Counted from the first letter of the stretch, positions 51,623-60,324 are shown. The stretch is DNA of 64,000 nucleotides from Ktedonobacterales bacterium (GCA_027451525.1 DAIDJF010000018.1:1-64000); one strand, 5' to 3'. Program-made: numbers and translations. The notes: generated from the letters alone by a model not told the origin.

Positions 51623-52057
51623 ATGAAACAATCACGTATTCGTGTTGTGCTCATCTCACTTGTTGTGTTAGCATTAGGTAGTATTTTGTTGGTAGCCTGC
51701 CAGCGTCCTGGTGTCAGTACTGCCCATTCGTCGGGGAGTTCTGGAAGTGCTTCGGCGAGTACGCCTACAAGTGTGACCGTGCACATGGGCGATTCAAACT
51801 TTTTACAACCATCTGTGACGTTAAGTAAGGGCGCAACGCTTACTTTGACGGATGATGCAACGGTGCCGCATATCATTCAGAATGGCTCGTGGGTCAATGG
51901 TGCAGCACAGCCCGCGGCTGAGGCTGGTGCGCCAACAGTGAACCTGCAGTTCCAAGGAAATGATACGCAAAATGTTGGCCCGTTCAACACGGCTGGTACA
52001 TTTCATTTGTATTGCACAATTCACCCAAATATGAACTTGACGGTCGTTGTCCAGTAA
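51623..52057 (+). CDS. Cupredoxin-like lipoprotein
   Basis: This 144-residue lipoprotein (signal ending LLVACQRP) has a Ser/Ala-rich linker and a plastocyanin-like domain. The copper-ligand set is the His in TVPHIIQNGSW and LYCTIHPNMN (Cys-x2-His-x2-Met). It is a clear paralogue of the gene at 36663-37043; both share NGSWVN and VGPFNTAGTFHLYC. A role in electron transfer or copper binding outside the membrane is likely. ATG 51623 is preferred over 51617, which lies only one base from AGAGG. A strong terminator follows. Confidence 0.87.
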   Translation: MKQSRIRVVLISLVVLALGSILLVACQRPGVSTAHSSGSSGSASASTPTSVTVHMGDSNFLQPSVTLSKGATLTLTDDATVPHIIQNGSWVNGAAQPAAEAGAPTVNLQFQGNDTQNVGPFNTAGTFHLYCTIHPNMNLTVVVQ

Positions 52058-52121
52058 CTGGGCAAATGGGCACTTTGTGCTTGCCACCGTTGGTAGGTGA
52101 GAAGATTGCAAAATGTCTTTT

Positions 52122-52168
52122 GAGGAGCGTGAAGAGAAGCATACACGCTCCTCGCTCTTATTTTTTTT
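52122..52168 (+). terminator. Intrinsic terminator after cupredoxin gene
   Basis: GAGGAGCGTG pairs with CACGCTCCTC, followed by GCTCTTA and a run of eight T residues. Confidence 0.9.
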
Positions 52169-52224
52169 CCGCTATACCTGTATCGCAAGGAGGAAGGGAG
52201 GGAATAGGATGAGCTGTATCTGTG

Positions 52225-52566
52225 TTATGTTGAGTGAACGGTATAGCAACGCATGACCATACGTGTGAGAACTGGGCCATCAAAGGTCAATGGGCGTAAA
52301 TGTACAAAAATAGGAATATTGGCATCCCCATTTTGCGGTTCTTGGGCGTCTGAGGTAATATAGAAGAAAGAAACGATATGTAGGCTGTAGGTATTTAGGG
52401 TTGCTTGGTTCCAAAATGTAACCAAGTGGCTCATAAAAACGTAATGACCAATAGAAGTGTCTACATAGAGCGTAAGGTTTCCTAATTGTGTCCCTTTACA
52501 TAGGTAGTCTTGTTGAGGACATTTGAACTTTGGGTATAGAGAGGTAGCACACCATGTCAACAGCAA
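52225..52566 (-). CDS. Possible small hypothetical protein
   Basis: A 113-codon open frame begins with TTG and overlaps the start of the divergent small gene by 13 bases. The sequence is beta-prone (LYVDTSIGHYVFMSHLVTFW; NIPIFVHLRPLTFDG) and has no recognisable family. No good ribosome binding site or internal ATG near the N-terminus is seen. It is reported because the only other content of 52169-52553 would be non-coding; it may be a decayed gene. Confidence 0.3.
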   Translation of the reverse strand: MLLTWCATSLYPKFKCPQQDYLCKGTQLGNLTLYVDTSIGHYVFMSHLVTFWNQATLNTYSLHIVSFFYITSDAQEPQNGDANIPIFVHLRPLTFDGPVLTRMVMRCYTVHST

Positions 52567-52751
52567 CTCTGGAAAACAAATTGGATCGCGCTCTAGAGCT
52601 GATTGGCTCTATTGACCCTGAAATTGCAGACTCCTATGCTTCATTAGAGGCGCGTATTCTGGCGCAAGCTCTTGAGAACGTTGAAATTGCGGAGCGTCGC
52701 TTGCGTGAAATCCAGAAACTTGTGGGAGAAGTGAGTGACGTGTTGGTGTAA
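52554..52751 (+). CDS. Small helical hypothetical protein
   Basis: This 65-residue acidic protein is predicted as two amphipathic helices (LENKLDRALELIGSIDPEIADSYASLEARILAQALENVEIAERRLREIQKLVG overall, in short segments), resembling a coiled-coil hairpin. The ATG at 52554 follows GAGAGG by nine bases, and a TATAGA about 20 bases upstream is a candidate -10 box. No family is recognised. About 230 bases of non-coding DNA follow before a shared terminator. Confidence 0.7.
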   Translation: MSTATLENKLDRALELIGSIDPEIADSYASLEARILAQALENVEIAERRLREIQKLVGEVSDVLV

Positions 52752-52980
52752 TGGTTGAACATAAGGCATGAAGGAGACTTTAGCCCACATCATGCATACC
52801 TCATCGCCGAGCAAGTTCTTACCGTTTCTTTCTGCATTGCAGCAGATGATATGCCAGCGTTCTCCAGCTTTCCCCTTAGTAGTAGACATTACCGATAACA
52901 AATTATTTTTGTATACGCTCGTGGTGTTTGTAGCCGCGAGTGGTACGTTTTTGCAGCCAAATGTAAGGTAATAAACCAAC

Positions 52981-53016
52981 AAAAAGACAGAGTATCAATT
53001 GATACCCTGTCTTTTT
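52981..53016. terminator. Bidirectional terminator
   Basis: AAAAAGACAG..GTATC pairs with GATAC..CTGTCTTTTT around AATT. It lies between the small helical protein gene and the convergent dus gene. Confidence 0.88.
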
Positions 53017-53037
53017 GTGTGCGGTAAAAATGAGACG

Positions 53038-54252
53038 CTAGCAGGCGCATGAGAGATCGAGTTCGGGATCACGCAACTCTTCACTCGTGTCAGGCTCTGC
53101 ACCATTTTCGTCTAGCAGGTCTTCGGGTTGCTCAAGAGCCAGCATAATAATGCGTTCTACATCGGCCAGACTATGAATGCGTACTAACTCGTTGCGCACC
53201 CGCTTCGCGCCGGGGAAGTGCCCAAGATACCAGCCCATATGTTTGCGCAGTTCAACAAAATGGTCCTCGCCTTTAATTTTGGCATGCACTCGTGCGTGCT
53301 CAAGAGCCATCAGGAGGCGTTCTTCGCGTGTTGGGGTGATATTGGGCAGGTCTGCTGGTGTGGGCATGATGCCAGCTTGTAGGAAGCGTTTGAACGTGTC
53401 TTTATGCTGGAAGAGCCAAGGGTTACCAAAGCTGGCACGGCCAATCATGACGCCATGAACGCCAGTCTGTTGGATGCGTTGTGCCGCTTGATACAGATTT
53501 TGAATATCGCCGTTACCGAGAATAAGCGTATCGCTCTGTCGCACGATCTCGGCGGCAGCGGCAATCGCGTCCCAATTGGCCTCGCCTTTATAATGCTGTG
53601 CAAGCGTGCGTCCATGAATGGTGATATTAGCTGGTTCCAGTTCGAGCAGGTCTTTGACCCAGTCGGTAATGACAATAGAGTCATACCCCAAGCGCGTCTT
53701 CACGGAAACAGGTCGTAAGTAGCGTTCGTCGGCGTGTGTATCGCCCCAGATGCGCGCGCGCTCCTCGTTCATCTGGCGAATATGGCGAATGCGTGTTGGG
53801 TCCATCTCCAGATCTTCCAACGTTTGTCCATTGGCCCAATCGCGTACTCCATCTTGTGTGGCGCGGATAATCGCCTTTGCCGTCTCCGGCATACGAATGA
53901 GCGCGGCACCACCGCCCTTGTTCGCGACTGTGCGGGCTGGACATCCCATGTTAATATCTACACCATCAAAACCCAGTTCACAGACGACGTGGGCTGCTTT
54001 ATAGAAGTATTCGGGACGACAACCAAAAATCTGCGCAATAACAGGGCGTTCCGCTGGCGTATAGAGAAAGTCGCGAAAGATTCTATCGCTACCACGCCAA
54101 AGTCCCTCGACATTTGTAAATTCGGTTAAAATGATATCTGGGCGTCCATAAAGACCATGCATAGTACGACATGGCGCATCGGTGACGCCGTCCATAGGCG
54201 CGAGCGCGACAATTGGTTGTTGTAGTGTCTTCCAGAGAGAAATTGCTTTCAT
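53038..54252 (-). CDS. dus: tRNA-dihydrouridine synthase
   Basis: This FMN-dependent enzyme reduces uridine in tRNA to dihydrouridine. It has 404 residues with ALAPMDGVTDAPCR at the N-terminus, INMGCPARTV carrying the catalytic Cys, VSVKTRLGYD and ITIHGRTLAQHYKGEANW for FMN and phosphate binding, and GVMIGRASFGNPW. The C-terminal helical RNA-binding domain follows; the last 35 residues are acidic and end CAC, beyond the usual length. The start at 54252 fits the family N-terminus; a longer frame to 54300 lacks support. It is monocistronic. Confidence 0.94.
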   Translation of the reverse strand: MKAISLWKTLQQPIVALAPMDGVTDAPCRTMHGLYGRPDIILTEFTNVEGLWRGSDRIFRDFLYTPAERPVIAQIFGCRPEYFYKAAHVVCELGFDGVDINMGCPARTVANKGGGAALIRMPETAKAIIRATQDGVRDWANGQTLEDLEMDPTRIRHIRQMNEERARIWGDTHADERYLRPVSVKTRLGYDSIVITDWVKDLLELEPANITIHGRTLAQHYKGEANWDAIAAAAEIVRQSDTLILGNGDIQNLYQAAQRIQQTGVHGVMIGRASFGNPWLFQHKDTFKRFLQAGIMPTPADLPNITPTREERLLMALEHARVHAKIKGEDHFVELRKHMGWYLGHFPGAKRVRNELVRIHSLADVERIIMLALEQPEDLLDENGAEPDTSEELRDPELDLSCAC

Positions 54253-54473
54253 GAATATACGCAGTCCAATCCTGAGTGGCGAAACCAGTGTGCACTGCAC
54301 TGGGCAGGCAGGTTAAAAGTTTCTGAAAACCGTTGTGCTATGGATAGAGTTAAAACCGTATCATGAGTATAATACACAGTTTTACGTGGATGGTCAATCA
54401 TCTAGATGATAGTGGCCTTACATAGATAACAATCGGTCCAGGATGAATTCTCAGCCTTTATGGGTTTTTCAAA

Positions 54474-54746
54474 TTATGATGACTGTTGAGGCGTGCGTAT
54501 ATCGCTGGTTCCAGGCTGGTTCATGACATGATTGTAGATATTATACATCGTATCTGTTGCTTTCTCCGTACCTATATAGGTGGCAAGCTGATCTTCTAAC
54601 TGTCCCAGGGCATGATAGCGTTGGTTGATCTCTTGATGGGTCGCCGAAAATCCTGGATCGACCATGACGCGATGGATGGCTTCACAACTCTTTTGAATGC
54701 TCCACATGAGTTGAGCAACCTCGCTACGGGGATAAGAAAGTGCCAT
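54474..54746 (-). CDS. Small hypothetical protein
   Basis: This 90-residue, mostly helical, soluble protein (SEVAQLMWSIQKSCEAIHRVM; HALGQLEDQLATYIGTEKATDTMYNIYNHVM) has a polar tail. The start follows AAGAAGAG by seven bases. I recognise no family. It stands alone between the dus and acyl-CoA dehydrogenase genes. The 325 bases on its 5' side (54747-55071) are AT-rich and contain the promoter region of the dehydrogenase gene. Confidence 0.65.
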   Translation of the reverse strand: MALSYPRSEVAQLMWSIQKSCEAIHRVMVDPGFSATHQEINQRYHALGQLEDQLATYIGTEKATDTMYNIYNHVMNQPGTSDIRTPQQSS

Positions 54747-54975
54747 TTTTCACTCTTCTTTCTTGTATCAATGTGTAGATACAATACTCTAGCAATAGAT
54801 AGTACAAGAATGCCTTATGGACACTCCTAAGTATGTTTTATATGCCCGCTTCTGTACAGGCGCAAAACCTACCGATTGTCTTCCCTGTTTCGCCTTTTTG
54901 AAGGAACAATTTGTAGAAAAATGCAGTATTATTTTAAACAAATTTTAATTTTTTTAGACTTCTCAGGAATGTCCC

Positions 54976-55000
54976 GCGCAGGGCATCTCTGCGCTATAAT
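54976..55000 (+). promoter_or_regulatory. Inverted repeat abutting a TATAAT box
   Basis: GCGCAG (54976-54981), seven bases, CTGCGC (54989-54994), immediately followed by TATAAT (54995-55000). The repeat fills the spacer of a presumed promoter for the acyl-CoA dehydrogenase gene; no good -35 box is present, as in activator-controlled or repressor-occluded promoters. Confidence 0.5.
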
Positions 55001-55071
55001 AACTGAAGGGCCAAAGAAGTCGCTCAAGGGAGAGCGCGCCCGTTGCTAGTATGAAAGGGAACAATATTTTT

Positions 55072-56265
55072 ATGACACATACGCATACTGAACGTCAGGT
55101 GCAGCTTCCAGCAGCCAGTGACCTATATAATGTAGATCATCTGCTCAGTGAGGAGGAGCGGATGGTGCGTGACACGGTCCGTAAATTTGTGCAAGAGCGT
55201 GTGTTGCCGATTATTAGTGAGCATTTTGAGGCGGGAACCTTTCCGCGTGAGATCATTCCTGAAATTGCCGAAATGGGTCTTTTGGGGATGCACCTGGATG
55301 GCTACGGGTGCGCTGGCTTAAACGCGGTCTGTTATGGTCTGGCGTGTCAGGAGTTGGAGGCGGGCGATAGTGGGTTGCGCTCCTTTGTGTCGGTACAAGG
55401 CTCGTTAGCGATGTTTCCCATTTATGCCTTTGGTTCAGAGGAACAGAAGCAACGTTGGTTGCCTCCCATGGCACGTGGCGAGGTTATTGGCTGCTTTGGT
55501 CTGACGGAGCCAGATTTTGGCAGTGATGCGGGTGGTATGCAGACCTCGGCACGCCGTGATGGAGAGAGCTATGTATTAAATGGGACAAAGATGTGGATTA
55601 CCAATGGTGGGATCGCGGACCTTGCCGTTGTGTGGGCCAAAACTGAAGAAGGTGTGCGTGGCTTTCTCGTTGAGCGCGGCACGCCCGGTTTTACAACCAG
55701 TAATATTCATCATAAGCTTTCGTTACGAGCCTCTGTTACTTCTGAACTCCATTTTGAGGATTGCCGCATTCCCGCTACGAATATGCTTCCCGGTGTACGT
55801 GGTATGCGTGGACCGCTCTCCTGCCTGAATGAGGCTCGCTATGGCATCGCGTGGGGAGCTACCGGGGCTGCCCGCGCTTGCTATGAGGTTGCGCTTGACT
55901 ATGCCAAATCGCGCATCCAGTTCAAACGTCCGATAGCCAGTTTCCAGTTAGTGCAGCAGAAATTGGCGATTATGGCGACTGAACTGGTGAAAGGGCAATT
56001 GTTGGCTCTGCAATTGGGCCGCTTAAAAGATGAGAACCTGTTGCATCCCGTGCAGGTTTCAATTGCCAAGCGCAATAATGTGCGTGAAGCTCTGAAGACG
56101 GCCCGTGAGGCCCGTACTATCTTGGGTGCGAATGGCATCACGCTTGAATATCCTATCAGCCGCCATATGAATAATCTAGAGTCGGTTTTTACTTACGAGG
56201 GAACCGATGACGTGCATACCCTGATTATTGGACAGGCGATTACGGGGTATAACGCCTTCGCGTAG
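55072..56265 (+). CDS. Acyl-CoA dehydrogenase, glutaryl-CoA dehydrogenase-like
   Basis: This 397-residue FAD enzyme is paralogous to the one at 12855-14042. Family motifs are GCFGLTEPDFGSDAGGM, MWITNGGIADLAVVWA, and the C-terminal ESVFTYEGTDDVHTLIIGQAITGYNAF, in which the Glu of TYEGTD is the catalytic base position of glutaryl-CoA type enzymes. It passes electrons to ETF. ATG 55072 follows AAAGGG at 12 bases; an ATG at 55051 is the alternative. Single gene with an inverted repeat at its promoter. Confidence 0.9.
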   Translation: MTHTHTERQVQLPAASDLYNVDHLLSEEERMVRDTVRKFVQERVLPIISEHFEAGTFPREIIPEIAEMGLLGMHLDGYGCAGLNAVCYGLACQELEAGDSGLRSFVSVQGSLAMFPIYAFGSEEQKQRWLPPMARGEVIGCFGLTEPDFGSDAGGMQTSARRDGESYVLNGTKMWITNGGIADLAVVWAKTEEGVRGFLVERGTPGFTTSNIHHKLSLRASVTSELHFEDCRIPATNMLPGVRGMRGPLSCLNEARYGIAWGATGAARACYEVALDYAKSRIQFKRPIASFQLVQQKLAIMATELVKGQLLALQLGRLKDENLLHPVQVSIAKRNNVREALKTAREARTILGANGITLEYPISRHMNNLESVFTYEGTDDVHTLIIGQAITGYNAFA

Positions 56266-56333
56266 GGCGTATGAGAAGATGAGACAGGCAGAAGGGTGTG
56301 ATGAAGGTGTTTAGCAACGCCCTCATCACGCCT

Positions 56334-56921
56334 CTACAGCGTTTGTGTCGTAAAAACGACGAGCCGCTCATCATAGCCGTTGCCCGTCCAGACGCCGCTA
56401 CACGTGATGAGATTCAGGTGGTGCGCGCTGGTGGGACCAAAGACACTATTCAATATATCCTGGCTGGGGGCGTTGGCGGGATAGTGAACAACGCGCTCTA
56501 CCATAAATTGTAATGTTTTCCCTGCATTTGTTTGTACTGCGATAGTCATTCCTGCCTGTAGTGCGGAGAGCGACCAGAAAATCGCAGGGTCGCCACCTAC
56601 ACGGTCAACATGTCCTGCAATCACTGCGTTGCCTGCCTGACCAGGGGCGGGACCGAGTGCGTACCAGAAGACACTACTCCAATAGGGTGAGTGAATGGCC
56701 TGTGAGACCGGGGTATCCATGCGTCCATCGGCAGTTTCACCTACATCAATGACAGGCGCATTGATATGAAGCGCGTCAACGCGCAATGCTGCTGGTTGCC
56801 AGGGAGTAGAGGCGATACTGGTAATTGGGCCGGGGAAGCTTACATGATGTGTATAGTTGTACATGAAAATGCTTGCAAGCAGCAGAAGCAAAAGGCTGGC
56901 GTACAGCAAGAGCTTTTTCAT
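56334..56921 (-). CDS. Class F-like sortase
   Basis: This 195-residue membrane-anchored transpeptidase has an N-terminal helix (residues 4-22), then the sortase barrel. Catalytic residues are seen: His in VIAGHVDRVG, Cys in LNLITCSGVW and Arg in YDERLVVF. The length and TCSG motif fit class E/F sortases of high-GC and Chloroflexi-type bacteria. Sortases attach surface proteins or pilins via a sorting motif. No LPxTG-type substrate or pilin gene is nearby, so the target is unknown. It starts behind GGGAG. Confidence 0.87.
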   Translation of the reverse strand: MKKLLLYASLLLLLLASIFMYNYTHHVSFPGPITSIASTPWQPAALRVDALHINAPVIDVGETADGRMDTPVSQAIHSPYWSSVFWYALGPAPGQAGNAVIAGHVDRVGGDPAIFWSLSALQAGMTIAVQTNAGKTLQFMVERVVHYPANAPSQDILNSVFGPTSAHHLNLITCSGVWTGNGYDERLVVFTTQTL

Positions 56922-56981
56922 CGTTTTTCTCCCACATGTGTACTACTCTTGTAGTATAGTGGCATACAGAAGGGATTGTCG

Positions 56982-57743
56982 TCAAATCACATCTATAGGT
57001 GACGATGAAGTTTGTTGGGCGCGTGCCTTTTGGCTTTGGGCATGGCGGCGGCGTAACCAGAAGAACGCGATGATGAGTACGAGGATACCGACCAGCGTGA
57101 AACCAATGGCACCGCTCACGGTTCCCGCCAAGCGTTCGATTTGAGCAAAATTATCGTGAAAGATGCGTCCGGCCACGTAGCCAAGTGTGCCGTATAGAAT
57201 GGACCAGAGAATGCCTCCCGCCGCGTTATAGAGGAGAAAAATGCGCCAGTTCATACGGTTGACGCCCGCGAAGAAGGCTGCCCAGAGCCGCAGGAGCGTG
57301 GTAAAACGCCCGAAAAAAACCGTTTTGTCGCCATGTCGGGCGAAGAAACGATCCGCGCTGGCAAGATGGGCTGGTTTGATGAAGAGATAGCGGCCAAAGC
57401 GTTCGATGAGGCGGCGTCCTCCCAGCCGTCCAACCGTATAGCCGATGTTATCGCCAAGGATAGCCCCTATAGCCGCACTGGTAATAACAAGTGGAATTTG
57501 TAGCTGATGGTTGACGGCGGCATAAAATGAGGCGAGGAGCAACATGGTTTCGCCCGGAAATGGCACACCCATGCTCTCGATCATCACAAAAAACGTCACG
57601 GCGGGGTAACCCGCGCTTGCAAGTGATTGCTCTAGCAGATGGAGCGAAAATGTTGCGGTGAGCGTGAAATGTAAGGAGAGATAGGTCATAAATTGTGTAA
57701 ACGCTTGTAGCCAGGCGTGAAAAAGATCGGATAGCCATCCCAT
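56982..57743 (-). CDS. DedA family membrane protein
   Basis: This 253-residue DedA/SNARE-associated (VTT) domain protein is thought to be an undecaprenyl-phosphate or phospholipid flippase-type transporter. The hallmark FFVMIESMGVPFPGETMLLLASF is near residue 50, followed by GAILGDNIGYTVGRLGGRRLIERFGRY and the FxGRFTTLLRLWAAFFAGVNRM motif with essential Arg residues. Four to six hydrophobic segments are predicted. ATG 57743 follows GGAGAG by six bases. A GTACAT-N5-ATGTAC inverted repeat lies 42 bases upstream. Confidence 0.92.
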   Translation of the reverse strand: MGWLSDLFHAWLQAFTQFMTYLSLHFTLTATFSLHLLEQSLASAGYPAVTFFVMIESMGVPFPGETMLLLASFYAAVNHQLQIPLVITSAAIGAILGDNIGYTVGRLGGRRLIERFGRYLFIKPAHLASADRFFARHGDKTVFFGRFTTLLRLWAAFFAGVNRMNWRIFLLYNAAGGILWSILYGTLGYVAGRIFHDNFAQIERLAGTVSGAIGFTLVGILVLIIAFFWLRRRHAQSQKARAQQTSSSPIDVI

Positions 57744-57784
57744 AAAAACTCTCCATGTTCCCATGTTCCGTATGTGACAAAACG

Positions 57785-57801
57785 GTACATATAACATGTA
57801 C
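57785..57801. promoter_or_regulatory. GTACAT-N5-ATGTAC inverted repeat upstream of DedA gene
   Basis: This perfect six-base inverted repeat with an AT-rich spacer lies 42 bases before the DedA start and is a candidate operator. Confidence 0.4.
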
Positions 57802-57888
57802 GCTATCAAACAGAGATGGTTGTAATAGCAGGGATGTGCATCATGGTGCCTGCTTATGTGTGGGGCGACCTGCGGCGTTGTATGGTGC

Positions 57889-57946
57889 GCAACGCGGGAA
57901 CCATGCGTCTTTGTTAATCTCTTGCATCGCTCCCGCGTTGCTTTTT
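57889..57946 (+). terminator. Orphan plus-strand terminator-like hairpin
   Basis: GCAACGCGGGA (57889-57899) pairs with TCCCGCGTTGC (57931-57941), followed by TTTTT. The only genes nearby are on the minus strand. A 31-base loop weakens it. Confidence 0.5.
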
Positions 57947-57959
57947 GACACGTATTTTG

Positions 57960-58622
57960 CTAGCAAGTGGGTTGTCCGGGTCCTAATCCGTTGCCATAGC
58001 TGATGATCTTCCAATTATTAGAATTGGTATCCTGTTGCAGACTCAATTGCATTTGATAGGGCTTAGAACCTGCTTTGCTACGGGTAATGGTGTAGAGATA
58101 ACTCTGGACATCATTCTGTACGCTGGCACTATTAGGAACCTCGCTATAATTAGTGATTGTTCCAAAACAACGGTCGTTAGCGGCAGCCTCGGTCGCAAAA
58201 TCCTGCTGCGAATGTTGCAGCGTGATAGTGGGACCGAGATAACTATAAGCCTGACTGTAGTTGGGATGTGGTCCAGAAAGGGCCTGCAAAAAGCCATTAG
58301 CGGCTGCCGCTGAACCTGAACTACTGTTGATGCCGTTCAAAATATTAAAGGTGACATAGCTAATAATGCAGGTAAGAACCGCGCAAACCAGTAAGCCAAT
58401 TCCGACAAGCATAAATGTACGGCGTGTGCGTCTGGGAGCAGGTCGCTCCGGTTTGGGACGAGCAACGCGCTGCATGGGGGGCGGTTGCTCAATACGTGTC
58501 ATACCGGGGGGACGCTTAGGGATCGCATGCGATTTGCCTGTCCCGTTGCCATTCAGGGCGGCACGATGACGGCTCGAAGGAGTCTCCCAGGGATTATCGC
58601 CTTGACCGTTCTGTCCGGGCAT
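57960..58622 (-). CDS. Membrane-anchored hypothetical protein
   Basis: This 220-residue protein has a disordered, Pro/Arg-rich cytoplasmic N-terminus (1-70), one membrane helix (about 70-95) and an extracytoplasmic domain of about 110 residues. The outer domain (NGFLQALSGPHPNYSQAYSYLGP ... NNWKIISYGNG) resembles NTF2-like/DUF4878 folds and has two Cys. The start follows AGGAG at eight bases. It is adjacent to the exopolysaccharide genes on the same strand but no role there is evident. Confidence 0.75.
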   Translation of the reverse strand: MPGQNGQGDNPWETPSSRHRAALNGNGTGKSHAIPKRPPGMTRIEQPPPMQRVARPKPERPAPRRTRRTFMLVGIGLLVCAVLTCIISYVTFNILNGINSSSGSAAAANGFLQALSGPHPNYSQAYSYLGPTITLQHSQQDFATEAAANDRCFGTITNYSEVPNSASVQNDVQSYLYTITRSKAGSKPYQMQLSLQQDTNSNNWKIISYGNGLGPGQPTC

Positions 58623-58664
58623 GGTAAGTATCTCCTATAGGATTGAGTCGTATAGTACTGCTGA

Positions 58665-59354
58665 TTATTGTACATCAAGCAGAATGGCTCCTGCTAAATG
58701 AGCATGTGCTCGTAGCAGTTGTTCATGAGCCCTCTTGCTTTGGGCACGGGTTGTACGACCCGCGACGATGAGCAAAAATGTCTGTTCGACCAGTGATGCA
58801 AGAAGCGATGCCTCTGTACCCATTAGCACAGGGGTGCTATGCAAGACAATCAGGCCTGAGTGCCCCTCGCTGTCAAGTGTTTGTTGTAGCCCGTTGAGGA
58901 TCTGTTGAAGGCGCACGAGTGTGAACAGTTGACTGTTTTCTTGCACCTGCGCAACGGTTGTTCCTGCACTCAGCAAACGTAAACCCGGCACAAATGTCTG
59001 GCCGAGTGCGGCATTGATCTGTTGTTCTGAGAACGTCGCTTGTATAAGGAGATCACTTAGGCCAATACTATTGTGTATGCCAAAGCGTTGATGTAGTCCT
59101 GGGGCATCCAGGTATGCATCAACAAGAATCGTGGGTGTGCCACTTTGTGCAGCTGCTATCGCAACATTGGCGACTGCGCTTGCTTGCGCCTGTGGGTGAG
59201 CGGGCGTAACGAGCAGAATTGTCTGCTGGCGATTTTTCTCGCTCTGCCAATCCAGGCGAATATTTGTGTAGATAGTGCGATACGCCGTACTATAGGCGGA
59301 ATGTATGTCATAATCAGTGAGCAGTGCAACCTGCTCTTGAGACGGTATAGCCAC
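58665..59354 (-). CDS. Degenerate BY-kinase/ParA-like protein of EPS cluster
   Basis: This 229-residue protein has the fold pattern of CpsD/CapB tyrosine kinases that pair with Wzz-type proteins. SAYSTAYRTIYTNIRLDW is the typical N-terminal segment and LVDAYLDAPGLHQRFGI...GLSDLL corresponds to Walker A' and the following helix. However, the Walker A position reads TPAHPQAQASAVANVA with no GKS/T, the A' motif has lost its second Asp, the Walker B Asp is replaced (LIVLHSTP), and no Tyr-rich tail exists. ATP hydrolysis and kinase activity are therefore unlikely; a structural or regulatory partner role is inferred. It starts with GTG behind AGGAG, 103 bases after the Wzz-like gene. Confidence 0.8.
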   Translation of the reverse strand: MAIPSQEQVALLTDYDIHSAYSTAYRTIYTNIRLDWQSEKNRQQTILLVTPAHPQAQASAVANVAIAAAQSGTPTILVDAYLDAPGLHQRFGIHNSIGLSDLLIQATFSEQQINAALGQTFVPGLRLLSAGTTVAQVQENSQLFTLVRLQQILNGLQQTLDSEGHSGLIVLHSTPVLMGTEASLLASLVEQTFLLIVAGRTTRAQSKRAHEQLLRAHAHLAGAILLDVQ

Positions 59355-59457
59355 AAAAAGCTCCTGTTTCTACGCTATGATTGTTCATTTACTCTTTACA
59401 AGCCATCGGATTTTTGTTATGCATTACAAAATGCAAGCAGAACAAATGATCGGAGCA

Positions 59458-60324
59458 CTAGCGGCGTGTACTCCGTTGTCCGGGTGTGGGTGCGCGCGGA
59501 ACCGCACCGTAAATGGGCAGTTGTAAGAGTCGTGTTATCTCTTCCTGACTACGAATACGATCATCGAGGTATTCAATAAGAAATGCTAATGCGATACCAA
59601 TGACCAGAGAGACCAGCACAAGCACCAAGAGCAGTGTCGGTTTGCTGGCGGATGGTCCGGGAACGGTACCGTTGTCAACCGCAGGGCTGATAATCTTGGC
59701 AGTCGTGATAGGAAACGAGATGTTACTATTCGCTGTACTCGTACCAGTCGTATCCGCGGTGGCGGTGGCAGTGGCAGTGAGAGAGAGCGGACCTGTTACG
59801 GCTTGCCCATTAATATAGCTGACATAGGTATCGATGTGTGCCGCAATGACTTCACTTACCGCGTTCGTGATGGCCCAGGCTCCGGCCTGTGTGGGCCACG
59901 TGGCTCTCAGCGTGACCAGATTGTGGTCGCGACTCGCGCTCAATGCCCCGCCAATGGCTCCGGGGGAGAGGTTGCCGAGGTCTGGATTTGCGCCGTAGCG
60001 TTGTGCAATCTGATGGGAGTCGGCCTGGATTTGCTGAATAACTGCATTGTCAAAAGAGGGTGCAGTGAAAATGCCACTAGTTGTTAGCACATCAGAAAGT
60101 GTCTCTGTGGCTGTAATATAGTCTGCATAATTAGGATCAGAGAGTTTTGTGGTGGCTTGTAAGCCAACCTGAATAACGGCAGAAGATTGATACACTTTCA
60201 AATCGCCGGGTGTTTTACGTAAATGATAATATTGATAAGCGGCATAGAGGGAGACGACGCCCACAACGAGCACGATCACCCAGGCACGCCGTAAAATAAT
60301 TGACCAGTAAGTCCGTAGTTCCAC
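59458..60324 (-). CDS. Wzz/chain-length determinant-like protein
   Basis: This 288-residue polysaccharide co-polymerase has an N-terminal helix (residues 15-33) after MELRTYWSIILRRAW, an extracytoplasmic domain (35-225) with a Thr/Ala-rich segment, and a second helix (about 232-255) followed by a cytoplasmic tail (DDRIRSQEEITRLLQLPIYGAVPR), as in CapA/Wzz proteins. It sets glycan length during export. It starts with GTG at 60324. The partner kinase next to it is degenerate. Confidence 0.9.
   Translation of the reverse strand: MELRTYWSIILRRAWVIVLVVGVVSLYAAYQYYHLRKTPGDLKVYQSSAVIQVGLQATTKLSDPNYADYITATETLSDVLTTSGIFTAPSFDNAVIQQIQADSHQIAQRYGANPDLGNLSPGAIGGALSASRDHNLVTLRATWPTQAGAWAITNAVSEVIAAHIDTYVSYINGQAVTGPLSLTATATATADTTGTSTANSNISFPITTAKIISPAVDNGTVPGPSASKPTLLLVLVLVSLVIGIALAFLIEYLDDRIRSQEEITRLLQLPIYGAVPRAPTPGQRSTRR

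Noticed and set aside
52768-52971. 67-codon plus-strand open frame after the small helical protein gene
   Set aside because: The only purine-rich stretch is inside the frame, not before it, and no homology-like pattern is visible; left as non-coding.
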